A stretch of DNA of 64,000 nucleotides. It comes from Ceratorhiza oryzae-sativae (taxonomy: Eukaryota; Basidiomycota; Agaricomycetes; Cantharellales; Ceratobasidiaceae). Below are positions 11,965 to 24,476 of the stretch, in pieces. A model generated the notes under the pieces. The model was not told the DNA's origin, searched no databases, and worked only from the letters and a program-made list of their open reading frames with translations. Position 1 is the stretch's first letter. The number at the start of each line of letters is the position of its first letter. A program made the position numbers and the translations under genes. The DNA is taken from assembly GCA_030998015.1 (NCBI GenBank), contig JARWMV010000245.1, forward strand, positions 372,001 to 436,000, given 5' to 3'.

Positions 11965-14900
11965 TTAGACCCTGTGAGCTTGCCTCCGCCCAGCTCGGTC
12001 GACCCGGTTCAGACCCGAGTCCACCAGAGCCATGCCCAGACCCACCGTCGCGGCGCACGAGGCCCCCAAGCCAGCGACCCCCAGTCTGGTCCGCGCGCCA
12101 CGAATCGTCAAAGTATAGCCTGGTAAAAGGATCGTCCAGCGGGGCTACAAATCGAACAAGCAAGTTGTTAGCGAAAAACAAGTCCTGTTAATCCACAGAG
12201 TGCAACGTACACACCTGTCCGCGCCACGAGTATGCAGCGAGCCCGGCGACGAGCGCCGAACCCGCATACGCCGAGAGAACGAGCGGAAGCGACCGCGCAA
12301 ACGTACGCAAGGCTGATGGCTTGGGCTCGTCCTCTCGCGTTTCCTCGTTCTGGCCGGATCGTGATGATGGTAGTCGAAGACGGAAAATGCCGGCGGCGAG
12401 ACTGCCGAGGGAACAGGCGGCTGCGGCCACACCGGCCAAGCGCGCGATATCTTCCAGATCTGGGATCGCAAGGAACGAAACCGAGGCACCGAGCATCAAA
12501 GCCGACTTGAGTCGACCTCAGCATACGGCTTTCACGATACATCACACAGGAAATAAGCGTACCATCAAATTGGTGCTCGCATCGGCAACCATCGACCGCT
12601 GTCGGTCCTCAACTTTTTCGTCCGGTTGTTCCACGAACAAGTAGGGGATACCCAACCCAAGCAAACCCGCAAGCGTTCGGAGAGGCATACCCACAAACGG
12701 ATTGGCAGCCGCGCGACGACGGCGAATACGCTCCGCGGGGCTCATGACTTCGAGATTGACTGCATCATGAACAGCCTGCAGCTTGGCCAGCCGCCATTCC
12801 GCTATGTTCCGAACCCATCAGCTCACGAACGTCATTTGGTTCTCATCAAACTCACCGGTCCGGACGTGGACACGGGCAACCGTGCGAGTCTTGAGGACAG
12901 CATTTGCGCGAGAGTACTCCTGGGACAGGGACTTGAGAAACTCGAGCACTTCGTGTGACTCCTCGGGTGTGAACGGCGGCTTGACGTTAACTGCCTCTTT
13001 TTCTCCAGCTTTCTTCTTTTCAGCAAGCAGACGGTCTAAGGGCACGGTCAGACTCGGGTTCGGGCTCATGGGCAAGGGACGTACCGGTATAGTGCCAAGT
13101 GAGCAATTCAATTGCCTCTTGCACTGCACGCGGGTTCACGTCCGCATGAGCCGGATGCGTCTCGATATATGCCCAGTAACGCCTTTCCATCTCGAGATCT
13201 AATCCCGAATATCCTAATTAGCGCAAACCCTCGCATAGACCGGGAATACCTACCAAATTCGGCATCTTCACCCTCGATAAACCTGTCCTCAGGTCCTTGG
13301 GGACCAACCCTCCTGCGCTTGTGGGAGACATAACTCCAGACGAGCGTCAGCGGGGCCCCGTACCCCAGATCAATCTCCTCGCCCGGTCCACCGACATCAC
13401 TTGCGCCACTTCCGCTCGCACTCGACATCTCCCAATCAAGTTGCTCACTTGCGCCGGCCGCGTGGATCCAAACCTCCCATCCGCTCGGAAGGTCTGTATC
13501 TCGCTCGTGGAGGCACTTGTCCACAAACGCGTTTACGCCCTGGTGCGTGGCGTTGTCGGCCATGTCCAAGTCCGTGACGAGGGTGACGGGTAGCGGAGCC
13601 GAGGGCGTGGGGATGATCAACACCTTGTTTTCGTTGTTGGCTTGTTCAACCAGATTCTTGGCTGGTGATTCGGAGGCTACGAGCCGATGGGTGTAGTACA
13701 TTTTGCCGCTCGGCAATGACTGCGCAACCCATTCGCGCGGATGCCGTTCGACTACGGGCAGGCCACCGAGGTTCCCGAGCCGGGTGGCGAGACGCGACAT
13801 GAGCGTCGAACGACGATCCATGTGTGACATCAGACGGGACAACACGGAGCTGTAGACTTGTGCGCGCTCCGTCTGGGGCTGCTGAATCTCTTGAGCGGAC
13901 GGCTGTAGCTGGATCGGAGGCTGAAGTGTGGGTGTATGCGACTGAGAAAGCGCCGAGCGTGGACGAGATGGGGCGGACCCGTTGGTGATAGCAGACGGCC
14001 CAGCAGTTTCGTTTTCGGGGAGCATCATCCTTACAGTCCTGTTAAACATGTAAGAAATACGGCTGAAACGGTCTGATAAAACACTTACTTGGGCGTACGT
14101 CCCTCTCCCTCGTACCAGTCTCGCAATTCGGTTCCCGCGAGACTCCTCAAATCATTGTCCTCTACACCACCATTCGCTGCAGCACGCACGCTTGGGCTGA
14201 TCATCTCGTGCACAGACACGTCAGGCGCGAGCATAGTGTCGATCGAAGGACGCATCCTGCACGCACACATAACGTGTTAAATCTGAACCAAACCAAAAAT
14301 AAGAAACAATAGGGACTTACTCAGGAATGCCTCCCAAACGCTCTTGGACGCTAGAACCATCGGGCTCGGCATCACCGAATACGCCCATTGTGCTCATCGA
14401 GCGCTCAAAGTGCCGCGGGTTCAGCCTTTCCACGTTGAGAGGGTGGAAGAACGACTCGGACATGGAGAGCGCAGGTGGGGGAGGGGTCTGGTCACCCGTG
14501 TAAGGCGAATAAGTGCCCGACAACCGGGAAGGCGAAGGCGTATCAGGACTCTCCTGGCTGACAACGCCAGCCGGAGTCGAAGTCGAGCTCGGGTTAAACG
14601 CAGACCCGGTCTGAGCAGGTGGTGTCACCGGCGTATTTAGATTCACGCGCGGACGAGGTGGAGTGACAGAACGCGGGGGTGTAGGGACAGACGAAATCCA
14701 CTTGGGACGAACTTCGACCTCGGGTGTTTCGATAAAGATGCCAGATGGGCCTTGGTTGCTGCTGCGCGAGAGGATAGATAAGGCATTTGAAATGGAAAGT
14801 TGGAGGACTACTCACGATTCAGACTGGCGACGAGTAGGCGGGCCATGGGTGCCTTCAGGAGAGAGTGCAAAGGCGCCATTCATGAGCACCTCTTCTTCGT

Positions 14901-16581
14901 CTTCGGGGGCTGCCAAAGGAGTGCGCTCGCCCGAGCCCGGAAGCGAACTAATCGGGTTTAAGAGTCAACCAGCAGGTTTGTGTAATCAAGAACGGTGAAC
15001 GTACGATGGCACAGGCAACTCGGTGTTGTCGACCCGAGTCGAGTCGTCGACCTTTGCAGGCGTCTCCTCAACTGGGGCCGGGACCGCCTCGGCCTTGGGA
15101 ACTTCTTCGACCTGAACAACCGGAGTCTCTTGGATCTGGACTGGTACCTCTTCGAACTTGACCGATGGCCCCTCCGCCGCGACGGTAGGTTCCTCGACCT
15201 TGACGGCAGGCTCCTCGACCTTGACGGCAGGCTCCTCGACCTTGGCAGCAGGCTCTTCGACCTGAGCTGGAGTCTCGACCTTGGCAGCCTCATTGAACGA
15301 GGCAGACATATCTTCAACCTTAATCTCAACGCCACTCTTGACAACATCGTCCTCGGGTTCTTCCTCTTCCTTTGTAGGCTCGAGGATCGACCAGCCAAGG
15401 TCGCTCCCGACGGTGCTAGCAGTACGACTCAGGCCATGGCCTAGCTCCTTGGGGGCAGGAGCTCCGCTCGACTCGCGGACAGATGCATCACGAATGTAGC
15501 TGGACGCATTGCTGGTAGTGGAAGACTCGGGGGTGAAGGGTGCGATAGGACGCTGCTCGACGACCTCGGGCGTGATCTCAGTCTTGGGGGTCGGTGCAGT
15601 AAACACGTCCGCGGTGGGTGCGGCAATGACATCAGGGACCAACGGCTGCGAGGGAGGGGAGGTCGCCAACGGGGGAGTGTTGACCTCCGCCTCGGGAGAA
15701 TCGACGAAGGGGGCGGGAACGCCATCGGCGCTAGACGGGACGATAGGCTCGGAGTTGGTCGGTGCAGCAGTGTTGGCTTGCTCCATGGCGCTGCCGAATG
15801 AAAAGGTCGTTCCCGGGGCTGCGGACGGGCTGGCTGCTTGGATGGGGCTGGCTGCGAGCGGATGAGAGAGGGTGCGCTCGCGCTTGGGGATCGGGACTGT
15901 GAGCTTTCCGTGTTCGCCAGCTTGGCCGACGCCGGCACCGACGCTGCTCAAACGTACGAGACTCTCGAGAGCGCTGCTCGAGCCAGGAGTGGACTTGGTG
16001 CGCGGACGACCGGAAGGAGCGGCTTCGTCGTCCTGCTTGGACTTGTTCTTGCGCGACGAAGGCGAACGGGGGAAACCGAGGATCGAAAGTCGCTTGGGCC
16101 CGGTCGACGGACTCGAGGGGGCGGTAACGGTCAGATGGCCGCTGGCAGACTGCGAGGTCGTCATCGGGGGCTGGGGACTCGCAGAGCGGCTGCCAGCTTG
16201 GCTGCCGGCATGGCTCCCGAACAGCGAGTGACGGCGGCTATGGGTCGAGCTGGTGCGGGAACGACCCGAGTGCTGCGAACGGTCGTCGCCCGACTCGACA
16301 TGCTCGTGCGCTTCGCCGTCGTGGTGGTCCTTGTCGTGCTCGTCGTGGGGCTTGGAGTCGGCGCCAGACTCGGTGGACGTCGCGCGGTCGTGCTGCGGGG
16401 GCTCCTGGGACGTGCTGCGGGGCGACTTGCCTTGCTTGCTGCCGCGACGGATGGCGGAGGTGACGCGCTTGCGGAGTTTGCGGACGCTGTCGCGGAGCTG
16501 GCTGTCGCCCTTGTCCTTGTCCTTGTCGCCCTTGGGGGTGGAGGGGGCCGACGCTGGCCAGGCGGCGAAGTGGTCGGCCAT
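11965..16581 (-). CDS. Large WW-like, mostly disordered protein with C-terminal membrane helices
   Basis: Ten exons read in phase as one gene: 15005-16581, 14816-14947, 14321-14761, 14089-14256, 13254-14038, 13085-13198, 12827-13035, 12563-12775, 12215-12505, 11965-12144 (1369 residues). Residues 1-770 are low-complexity Ser/Pro-rich with charged tracts and Val-Glu-Glu-Pro repeats. WW-like segments follow near residues 873-890 (REWVAQSLPSGKMYYTHR) and 955-965 (LPSGWEVWIHAAG). Then comes a conserved helical region (LEMERRYWAYIETHP, AIELLTWHYTD, FTPEESHEVLEFLKSL) and at least three hydrophobic segments (TLAGLLGLGIPYLFV, LMLGASVSFLA, LGVAGLGASCAATVGLG). I recall uncharacterised agaricomycete WW-domain proteins with this layout; no function is known. 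The fourth-last exon could be mistaken for a separate gene start, but phase and the TCTGACC branch point argue for one gene. The third exon has a tandem NAG acceptor (GCAGCAG) that would add or drop one serine. Confidence 0.65.
15160..15270 (-). repeat. Coding minisatellite (Val-Glu-Glu-Pro repeats)
   Basis: Imperfect tandem copies of a ~24-30 base unit encode KVEEPAVKVEEPAVKVEEP and variants inside the first exon of the large WW-like protein. Such acidic and proline repeats commonly vary in copy number between strains. Confidence 0.7.
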
Positions 16582-19500
16582 CAGGGCAGAGAGAGAGGGG
16601 GTTGTGTGGGGGACGTTCGAATAGACTTTTGGCGGCGGATAAATATGGATTTTTGGATGCCTCGAGGCCGGCGTGCGAGCTGCTCGTGTGGCTCGGAAAT
16701 GACGCCCTTTAAGTCGCGCGTCACGTGCTGATGGCTGAGCCCTGCGTTTGCCGGGGGCACCGTCGCCTGATGCGCATCGCTCCGGCGTTGGCCATTGGAC
16801 GATGCCCGCGCCCAATGCGGTCGCCCCACTCGCGCATGCACCTTCTGTCGGATCGTTCTGTGCCTCGACCGCTGCCCGGTATGGCTCTCCCTCGTGCGGC
16901 TGCAACTGACCCGGCCCACGGCACTCCATCCCGCTCGGGATACCTCTGATCGTCCCTGTCACAGCGAGCGTCTCGCCGCTGGCGCATCAAACACCGGGCA
17001 GCTTTGTGTTCCGTTCCTGGTGGGCAGTATACGAGACAAGTCACCAAGCTCAGGGAACGCAGTGTCAAGTGTCAGCCGCGCTGTCCCTTGCCTCCCGCCC
17101 CGGTTGTGCTCGCGTTAGAGGCACCTAGTCAGCCAACAGACGGCCCGTGTTCGGGTCATCCCCCACCCGCGTCTCCACACCAGGCGGCTATCCCCCACCA
17201 TCCCCCTGTGCACCCCCTTGCATGCTGGCGTCCTCGGCCGACATTTGGCCGTCGCGCATTCATCCACACGTATTCCCATGTGGCACCGATCTAAACCGAG
17301 CTCTCCTCGACCACGCCTTGAGGTTGTACGTCATATCCGACTCGACTGACCCTCATAATGTGAGAATTTCTTTCAATCGATATCGATTCGGCGCCTCAGT
17401 CGGTTCTCCTTGCCGGTACAAAACCGCTTTTTACCCCGCGCTTCTCAATAAAAATCGAGCAGGTTGTTCATCTCGGGCTTTTCTTGAAATTCGGGAACGG
17501 ACCCGCCAGCTCACGGCTACGGAGGCGCAAGCCGATGCCCTGCAGCAAGTCTCGCGTGTAAATATATGCGCGGCTAAGATCGTCATTAGTCTAGACTTTA
17601 CGTCCTGCAGGCTGCGTGTGCACTAGATCGCCGCTTGCAAAACGTGTCTCTTGGGACCGATTCAACCTTGTCGTCACATCAGCATCCATCAATATGCAAT
17701 CGTCTGCCTGCCCAATCCTATCTTCGGGGATTGCGTGCGACAATCGAGTGTCGCCAGAATGTCGAGTCATCTGCACATCCTTTGACCTTGTAAAGTCTTG
17801 AAAGTCTGCTCACAACCAAGTCCTTTCAACGCGAATCGTCGAGCTATATGCGCACAACAAAGGGCCTAAACATAGGCCTAACCTTTCAACGTTGGTAGAA
17901 TTACCACCAGTAGAAAACCAAGGACATGCAGCAAGAACTTCATCAAATTACCCACGTTCAGGATTCTCTCGATTTATCCGCGATCGATCTTGTTCCTGCG
18001 AGATGGCAGCCAAAGAAGAAAAAAAGACGTAAAAAGAGGGGAATTTCAGGATGCGATGCGCGCGTTTTAGTCATAGACGTTTCGAAGCGAACGAACAGCT
18101 CGCCGATCAGCTCAGAAGTAGAGCGAGATGCCGGTCGCGCTTGTTCATGTTAATGGTTCATACGAAGTGGAAGATCGGTACACCGATGGTGCCCCTTGCA
18201 GTCCCTTGTGCATGTTCAGGATCCCCCCGCCTAGGAGCCAAGATCGATCACTCGGAACTCTAACCCATCGAGATTGATCATAGAGCTAGTGGTATCTGAG
18301 CGGGGGCAGTGGTGGAGGTGGCGGTATGTCCCATGTAGTACGCATCGCGGCGTCGCCCTCGATAATCAAGGCTCTTCGTAGTACTCGGCGCACTTGAAAT
18401 GGCATGAATCGGCTGATTAATACGTATCTGCACCTCTCGGATTGTACAACCGCGTTGGCCGAAGCATCAACATATGACAATACGAAGAATCGATGCACTC
18501 CGAATTGATACCTACGAAAGAGTCATCGAACTCTAACTTTTGGAAGCCCAAATTGAACCATGTACAAACTTAATCACTTGTGGAACACCTTTGTCGTCAC
18601 TCTGAAACTCTAATTTCGAATCCGGTTAAGCTGGCTGCTTCGATTCTCTGCGATGCGTTCGTGTTCGATTGCGCCATATGCCAGCCGCCGATGGTCTTAG
18701 CGGAGCCGTCGTGACGTATTTGTCTAATTTAAAAAGTGGGTTCAAATTCAACACCGGGTCCCAATCGTACTCTAACTTGTAAAGATCTCATGAAAACGCG
18801 GTGTCTTGCTCCAAATGGGACCCAGAACTGGGTAGAGCGAATTGCGCTTGCGTCTCGTGGCCGATGTTGACAAAATTGGAAGTGCAGAGTAAATAAAACT
18901 GGAGCACATATCTCCATTAATTTATCGAGATGGTTCATCATCTGAACCCGGTGAATCACCGAGTAGGGCGCCAAACATAGCGTCGTAACGAAAGCTATCA
19001 AAACGCGGTCCTTGATGCTCTCGTCGCTCATGCTTTCTTCCACGCATACATGTTCGCTTATGAGGGAATTTCGGATTTAAACTGCGTACAAGGTGGACAC
19101 GAGTGGCTTCGCTTGGTATTTGCATCATACTAGGCGTGCGTGGGCGGGCTAGAGGTTTATGCGCAAGGCACAAGCGCTGTGATACATGAGTTACAAACAC
19201 AGTGCTTCGGGGCCCGTTTGGTCTCATTTACCTGTGATCAGTCGCGCCAATGGTAACAAACACACATATATATGACCTAGCTAGAGGCGTTTTTCCAATC
19301 ATTTGATGGACAGGACCGGGACATACGTAACCGTTGGATGTGAATTCATGAGACCCCCAAAGTTTCACAGTTCGATACAGGATTTGACACTGGTTTTCAA
19401 GTGCATGCCTGTAACTTTATAAATTGGAACATAGGACATTCAATTTGTTGATCTTAATCAAAGCCTGAAGTCCATTCAAGAAGTAGGATCAGGTAATGTT

Positions 19501-20381
19501 TGATGGCTTGACTCGAGTGGTGGCAAGACCAAAACTAATAGGACGTAGTATTGTTGACTCAATATGTGGAAAATTTGGCGGAGACACGGATTTGAGCAAC
19601 AGAATAATAGCGAGAAAAGAGCCAAACCATCACAAACTGTATTGAGAACCATGTCAACTTGATACAGAAAAGGCTTGCAGTATTGAATCAGTTTAATCTG
19701 AAACCTCCGGGCCTCACCACGAGTAATGCTCCAACTGTATTCTGATTTAAACTCTGCCATTTATTTGGAAATTATACTGTACACCTAACGGAACGTTTCA
19801 ACTTACGCGCGCGTAAAGCGGAAAACAGCAGCCTCTGGTGGCAATGATTTCCCTTTTCCCTTTTGCATGCACACGTACCTCGGTTTAATCATTTGGAGAG
19901 CAGAGGAGACAGCCCCTGGAAGTTTACCTGATTCTTGGAGATCCACAAAAACGTGTGTCGTAAACTACTCTGCTCCCCCTGTTAATAGAAAGCAAGCCCC
20001 CAGACGAGGGGTTGAATCCAACGTCAACACTGATTCGGATCGCAAATAGCCAGCGGGTCCCTCATGTTCTCTTAAAAATTTGATAGTGAATACATGGACA
20101 CACATTTGCAAGGCTTCCTGGACTCGCGTCCTGCGAATGCATGTATGCAGGTTTCCATAATGACTTTATCACAAACGCCACAGCCACAAGCCCAACTTGG
20201 TAACTGGCCCGGATTTGCCGGCGGCCGCTTAAAAACCTGAAAACTCCCGTTGATATCCACCGGGGCCCGAGAATCGAATGATTACACTTGGCACGCATGG
20301 TCGGCTCAATCGTTTATAAGCCATGAGGGCAGTGGATCCTCGGGCTTGGACACCCTCTCTTCTCCTTCGCTTCTCTTCACG
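16582..20381. other. Long intergenic region, no gene recognised
   Basis: About 3.8 kb between two divergently transcribed genes. The first part (to about 17.3 kb) is GC-rich and includes the promoter of the WW-like protein, with CACGTG at 16722-16727. The rest contains only short, unconvincing frames. A minus-strand frame at 19476-19760 has hydrophobic stretches but no family resemblance and an AT-rich context. I see no RNA gene. Confidence 0.5.
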
Positions 20382-21732
20382 ATGGCGTGGGTTGCGACGT
20401 TTGCATTGCTATGCACACAAAGCATGGCTGTCATGGCTGCTCGACCAGCCAACCTTCCGCCACCTGGTGATCCATTCATTGACCCTTACAACGATCCTTA
20501 TAATCCTCTTGTGAGTATGACAGGCCTATTGCACGAAACGAAAACAATGACGTCGTTTTATATAGCGATATATTCCTTCGAACGTCCTTACTGGTGTAAG
20601 CTTTGCACTATATTTTCTGACCGCAACAGCCTTGGCATTGTGCATGAGGAAATGGGGCGCAAAGTGGATGATGTGTCTTGTGATCGGGGCTTATACGTTC
20701 TCGATCGGACTTGCGTTACGCTTCGGTATGTGCCTCGTGAAGCAATGTTACCCCAATCGTGTTAACATCATGTCAATATCAGGCCTCTCTAAGAACCCCC
20801 ACTCTACTGGCATTTACATTGCAGAGTACCTTTTCGTGGTCCTCTCGGTACGTATGTGGATAGACGGGCTTGCGGTGGGCTGCTGACTTTTATGTTGCCT
20901 GGCTAGCCATGCGCGTTCTTGGCGGCAGATTACATTCTCCTTGGTCATCTTGTTCGCCACTTGAACGCTGGACAATACCTCTTCATTCGTCCCGATCGCG
21001 TTATGAAGATCTTCTTGGCGTCTGACATCATGACCTTTGCGATCCAAGTAAGCACTTGTGTTCATATGCTATGCCACGACATATAATAGCGAAACGTGAA
21101 TTCGGTTAGGCATGTGGCGGTGGAATGTCGACTACGCATGACCCAAAGACAATCGAGACCGGCCAACACGTTGGTTTCTTATATTTGTGTCCATAAAGTT
21201 TTGGGCTGAAATTACTCACAGATCTTCTTGGCTGGCCTGGCTGCTCAAATGGCCTCCTTTGCATTATTCAGTGCTCTCTACGTCGTCTTCCTTGTTCGCG
21301 TCTACAAGAAAGCCCCCGAGATCTGGCACCACCAAACACCCGTTCCCTGGTACCGAAATTGGAAAACGTTGGGGGCAGCCCTGGGGCTGAGCTGCATCGG
21401 CATTCTGGTGAGCTTTGCAGAATGACACAAAAGAAGCACGCGAACTGATCTGCCTGCAGATCCGTTCTGTCTATCGAACTATCGAGCTGTCCCAGGGCTT
21501 CCGTGGCCACCTGGCTACAACCGAGCCCTTGTTCTACGGGCTGGATACGTATCCGCTCTTCGTTGCTATAGTGTAAGCTTTGCTCTGTTTGGTGCTGGTA
21601 AAGATGTTCTGATGTTGGCGATAACTTAGGGTTTATGTCCCATTCTGGCCTGGACGGTTCATCAACGAGGTTGAACGTGTTGATACGAAGGAAACAAGGA
21701 ACGGAACCCCTGTAGGTGAAGAGAAGGCGTAG
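20382..21732 (+). CDS. RTA1-like seven-transmembrane protein
   Basis: Member of the fungal RTA1/RTM1 family of seven-helix plasma-membrane proteins, associated in yeasts with lipid translocation and resistance to toxic compounds (Rsb1, Rta1, Pug1). Eight exons: 20382-20510, 20566-20725, 20783-20847, 20907-21047, 21110-21169, 21222-21407, 21460-21572, 21630-21732, giving 318 residues with every phase consistent. The N-terminus has a signal-like hydrophobic stretch (MAWVATFALLCTQSMAVMAA). Family hallmarks are YIAEYLFVVLSPCAFLAADY, LGHLVRHLNA, the central CGGGMS, and near the C-terminus IRSVYRTIELSQGFRGHL followed by YPLFVAIVVYVPFWPGRF. The last hallmark pair is diagnostic. The substrate cannot be told from sequence. 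Confidence 0.9.
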
Positions 21733-22063
21733 CTTGAACAACCAAGTTGGTCTTTGGGCGGCTACACCGTCGCGTTGATTCAACCATTTCAATTGGGATT
21801 ACATAGAGCATGTGTGTATAGTAGACGGTGATACCTCATTGGTGGCTACTCGCCTTCGAGAGCTAGTCTAATCGAGTGGCAATGGAAGCCTAATTCTGCA
21901 AACCTTGCTTGCCACCAACTCCGTTGAGTGGTTGACGCGCACGGAATCAAACTGCGTCCCGCCGCCAACTGGCAGATATCATCAAACGCTTGATCCCTTC
22001 ATCCACACTGTAGGGGGAGGGTACCGGTCTGGCGGCAAGAAATATGCATGGCTATGGTAATAT
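21733..22063. other. Convergent intergenic stretch, no feature seen
   Basis: Space between the 3' ends of the RTA1-like gene and the zinc-ribbon gene on the other strand. Likely 3' UTRs; nothing else recognised. Confidence 0.5.
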
Positions 22064-22662
22064 CTACAGCCCTTGGAGAAACTCAGCTAGACCAGTGGCG
22101 CTCGTCTTTTGTGATTCGCGCGCCTCGCGTTCGCGGTTCCGTTGGAGCATACTCTGTAGACCGCCTTTGGACTTGGGTCGTTTTCTCGCAGAAGACTGAG
22201 CCGCTGTCTCTGCAGCAATGGGCGGAGGTATTGAGTTAGACATGGTTGGGCAAGCGATCTGCGGCCCTTTCTGTTCCTGGATCCCTGCTTTTGGTCGAGC
22301 ATTCATTCGGGACCTTACGCTTGGAAATGTCGGTCTCGGGTTGCGGGTTGGCCTCGCCGCAGAGCTGACCCCACCGCAGGCATAACATTCTTTGACGAAT
22401 GCCTGCCTAATCTGAATTTCAGGGCCGGGCACTTCCCATCGCGATAAACTCACCGTGCCATGCGGAATTTCCCCCTTCCATGAATGAATACGTTCCCACA
22501 TCTCGGACAAGATATCGGTGTTAAATTTGGAAGTGATGGATTCAGCTTTTGTAATCGAGACGCATAGCGAATAGCGAGTGCAGGAGAGCTTGGTAGTATG
22601 TGAAGTGCGAGCTTTTGTCGATATACTGTCGTCTCGGGCGCTGTGGCCGGCACGGCTGACAT
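22064..22662 (-). CDS. Rpr2/Snm1/Rpp21-like zinc-ribbon protein (putative RNase P/MRP subunit)
   Basis: Two exons, 22454-22662 and 22064-22406, give 183 residues. The N-terminal half is helical (RQKLALHILPSSPALAIRYA) and leads to the first zinc pair CPRCGNVFIHGR. After the intron comes the second pair, KECYACGG. A basic C-terminal tail ends in GLQSMLQRNREREARESQ. A helical segment, a CxxC pair, about 20 residues and a second CxxC pair is the pattern of the RNase P Rpr2/Rpp21 domain, whose known members help process precursor tRNA or rRNA. The intron acceptor ATTAG at 22407-22410 was chosen over the next CAG because only it puts the second CxxC in frame. A CACGTG site lies at 22696-22701, upstream of the start. 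The assignment is by pattern only. Confidence 0.55.
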
Positions 22663-22976
22663 TGTGGCAGAAAGCCAAGGTAAGTTGAAATGAAACACGT
22701 GACCCTATACGCCCACATCAGGCTATGTGGCTGTGTAGCGGGCATCCTTTGTACTTGCCCATTGTCTGATGACGGTCTGACACCGCGACTTGAACTATTT
22801 GGGCACAATGGATTTTCGACTATTCCTTTTCTACTTACATGCGATAATGAGAGTCTGGCCGAGCGAAGAATAAAACTGGGCAGCCTCCGGGATGGTCCTC
22901 ACGTTTTGCCACGCTCGGAACCCCCCGATTGCCGTCTCCTCTACGCCTGAAATCACGTTCACTCTGAGAGCTGTAG
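22663..22976. promoter_or_regulatory. Bidirectional promoter region
   Basis: Shared 5' space of the minus-strand zinc-ribbon gene and the plus-strand BTB gene. It has CACGTG at 22696-22701; no gene is seen inside. Confidence 0.5.
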
Positions 22977-24476
22977 ATGGCGACAATGGTCTCTCGCCAA
23001 CCTTCCGCCAGCGATCTCCATCCGCAATATGCAAACACACCACCCTCCCCCAAGTCGCCTACCTTCGCCAAGGGCCATCACTCTCGTCGGCCCTCGTTCA
23101 CATCTTGGCTCAACCGTGGCTCGAGCCAGGCCCCGCCCTCCCCTGCTGCTAAAGTGCTCCAAATTTCAGACCCTCAGCCGACTAACGCATACGATGCGGC
23201 AGCCAAGGCGCCTGGGGCACTTGGAAAGGGAGCAATAGTTGTTCGAACCCCTCAACAGGCTGTCAGCGTCGGGTTTCCACACTGCGAGCCTCTAAACGAA
23301 CACGAGGAGCTTCCCGAGGACGATATTCCGATTGTTGACATAAAGCCGGATGAAACCAAGCCCGCTGAAACAGCCCAAGAGCGAGAGGCGTCCCCGATTC
23401 CGCCAACCAGGCCTCTTGTGCCACGCCGCGAGTCGCCTGTACCTCGGCATGGGTCGCCTGCACCCCGTCGCGTCGAGTCGCCGGCTCCGACCACGGACTA
23501 TCCGACGTGCTCTCGGGCTTCTCCGATACCTTCGGGCATTCGAAGTCTGCACACGTCCAAGAGCTATTCTCACCTCCAAATGTCGCCTCGCAAAGCAGCG
23601 ACTTCTCCTTTGCCTGCCCGCAATGCTCCGCTCCCCCTGAACCTCGTTTCGTCGAGCCGGCAACCGTTACTCCGTTCGGCACTCAAGCCTCCTTCGCCGA
23701 CCAAATCCACTACAGGGCCTTTCCTTCCCCTGCTTCCACCACCTGCAACTTGCTCGAGCTCTAAGGAATCACCTTCATCTCCGCTCCCACCCTTCCATCC
23801 CGTGCTTCTCTCAGGAGTTCCAACGGCTCCTACCCCCCCTTCACAGGTCATTGTCACACTTGAAACATCTACCGTGAGCCAACGCACAACAGTCGCAACG
23901 CTCATATCACGACCATCACGTTTGGCATCTTATCTTCAGGCGCTCGTCCCAACAGCAAACCGAGAGCCATCATCCGCTGACTCGAACTTCTCCTCCCTTT
24001 TTGCCGCCCACCTCGCCCAGGCTGGACTTGTTCCTAACCTGGTATCGCACAGTGGGCCGATCCATATTTTTCTGGACAGGCCAAGTGCACCATATGCGCA
24101 TATCTTGACTTACCTGCGCACGAGCCCTGGATCGACTGGCACACTACCGAGGGCCGCTTCTCTCGCACTGAGTGCGGAGCCAGCTCGAGTAGAAGCCTTG
24201 TGCGAGCTCCGAGACGAAGCGCAATACCTTGAATTGACTGAGCTTGTCGAACTATGCAACCAGGAATTACGTGTCCGAGCTCCTAAACTCCGAAGCACCG
24301 CTTCATCTTCCAGTTTGCGCGACTACAAGTTCGGAAGCGGATCGGGGTCCGAGGGACGAGGATCCGGTGGTGAAATCGAAGCGCGACTCAGGGACTATCG
24401 ATTCGGTGAGCCGTTGAAGGAGGAGGCAGAAGGGGAGGATGAAGCGCAAGCACCGGCGGAAGACGTACCGCCGTGA
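22977..24476 (+). CDS. Disordered protein with C-terminal BTB/T1-like domain
   Basis: Single-exon gene of 499 codons starting MATMVSRQPSASDLHPQYAN. The first 290 residues are Ser/Pro-rich and disordered, with SP-type repeats (RRESPVPRHGSPAPRRVESP) that look like proline-directed phosphorylation sites. From about residue 300 a folded segment begins (VIVTLETSTVSQRTTVATLI). It ends in the pattern typical of BTB/POZ domains of the KCTD/T1 kind: IHIFLDRPSAPYAHILTYLR, then ALCELRDEAQYLELTELVEL. Such domains mediate oligomerisation and often recruit Cullin-3. Two short repeats, SLRDYKFGSGS and RLRDYRFGEPL, flank a glycine/serine linker near the C-terminus. Function unknown. Confidence 0.75.
   Translation: MATMVSRQPSASDLHPQYANTPPSPKSPTFAKGHHSRRPSFTSWLNRGSSQAPPSPAAKVLQISDPQPTNAYDAAAKAPGALGKGAIVVRTPQQAVSVGFPHCEPLNEHEELPEDDIPIVDIKPDETKPAETAQEREASPIPPTRPLVPRRESPVPRHGSPAPRRVESPAPTTDYPTCSRASPIPSGIRSLHTSKSYSHLQMSPRKAATSPLPARNAPLPLNLVSSSRQPLLRSALKPPSPTKSTTGPFLPLLPPPATCSSSKESPSSPLPPFHPVLLSGVPTAPTPPSQVIVTLETSTVSQRTTVATLISRPSRLASYLQALVPTANREPSSADSNFSSLFAAHLAQAGLVPNLVSHSGPIHIFLDRPSAPYAHILTYLRTSPGSTGTLPRAASLALSAEPARVEALCELRDEAQYLELTELVELCNQELRVRAPKLRSTASSSSLRDYKFGSGSGSEGRGSGGEIEARLRDYRFGEPLKEEAEGEDEAQAPAEDVPP

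Noticed and set aside
12188..12499. Separate small membrane-protein gene
   Set aside because: The frame joins in phase to exons on both sides and is better explained as part of the ten-exon WW-like gene.
15838..16731. 297-codon plus-strand open frame opposite the large WW-like gene
   Set aside because: Low-complexity Arg/Gly/Val translation of the reverse of Ser/Pro-rich coding sequence; GC-rich codon bias keeps several frames open.
19476..19760. 94-codon minus-strand frame with hydrophobic stretches
   Set aside because: No family resemblance, no supporting introns or neighbouring exons, and an AT-rich context.
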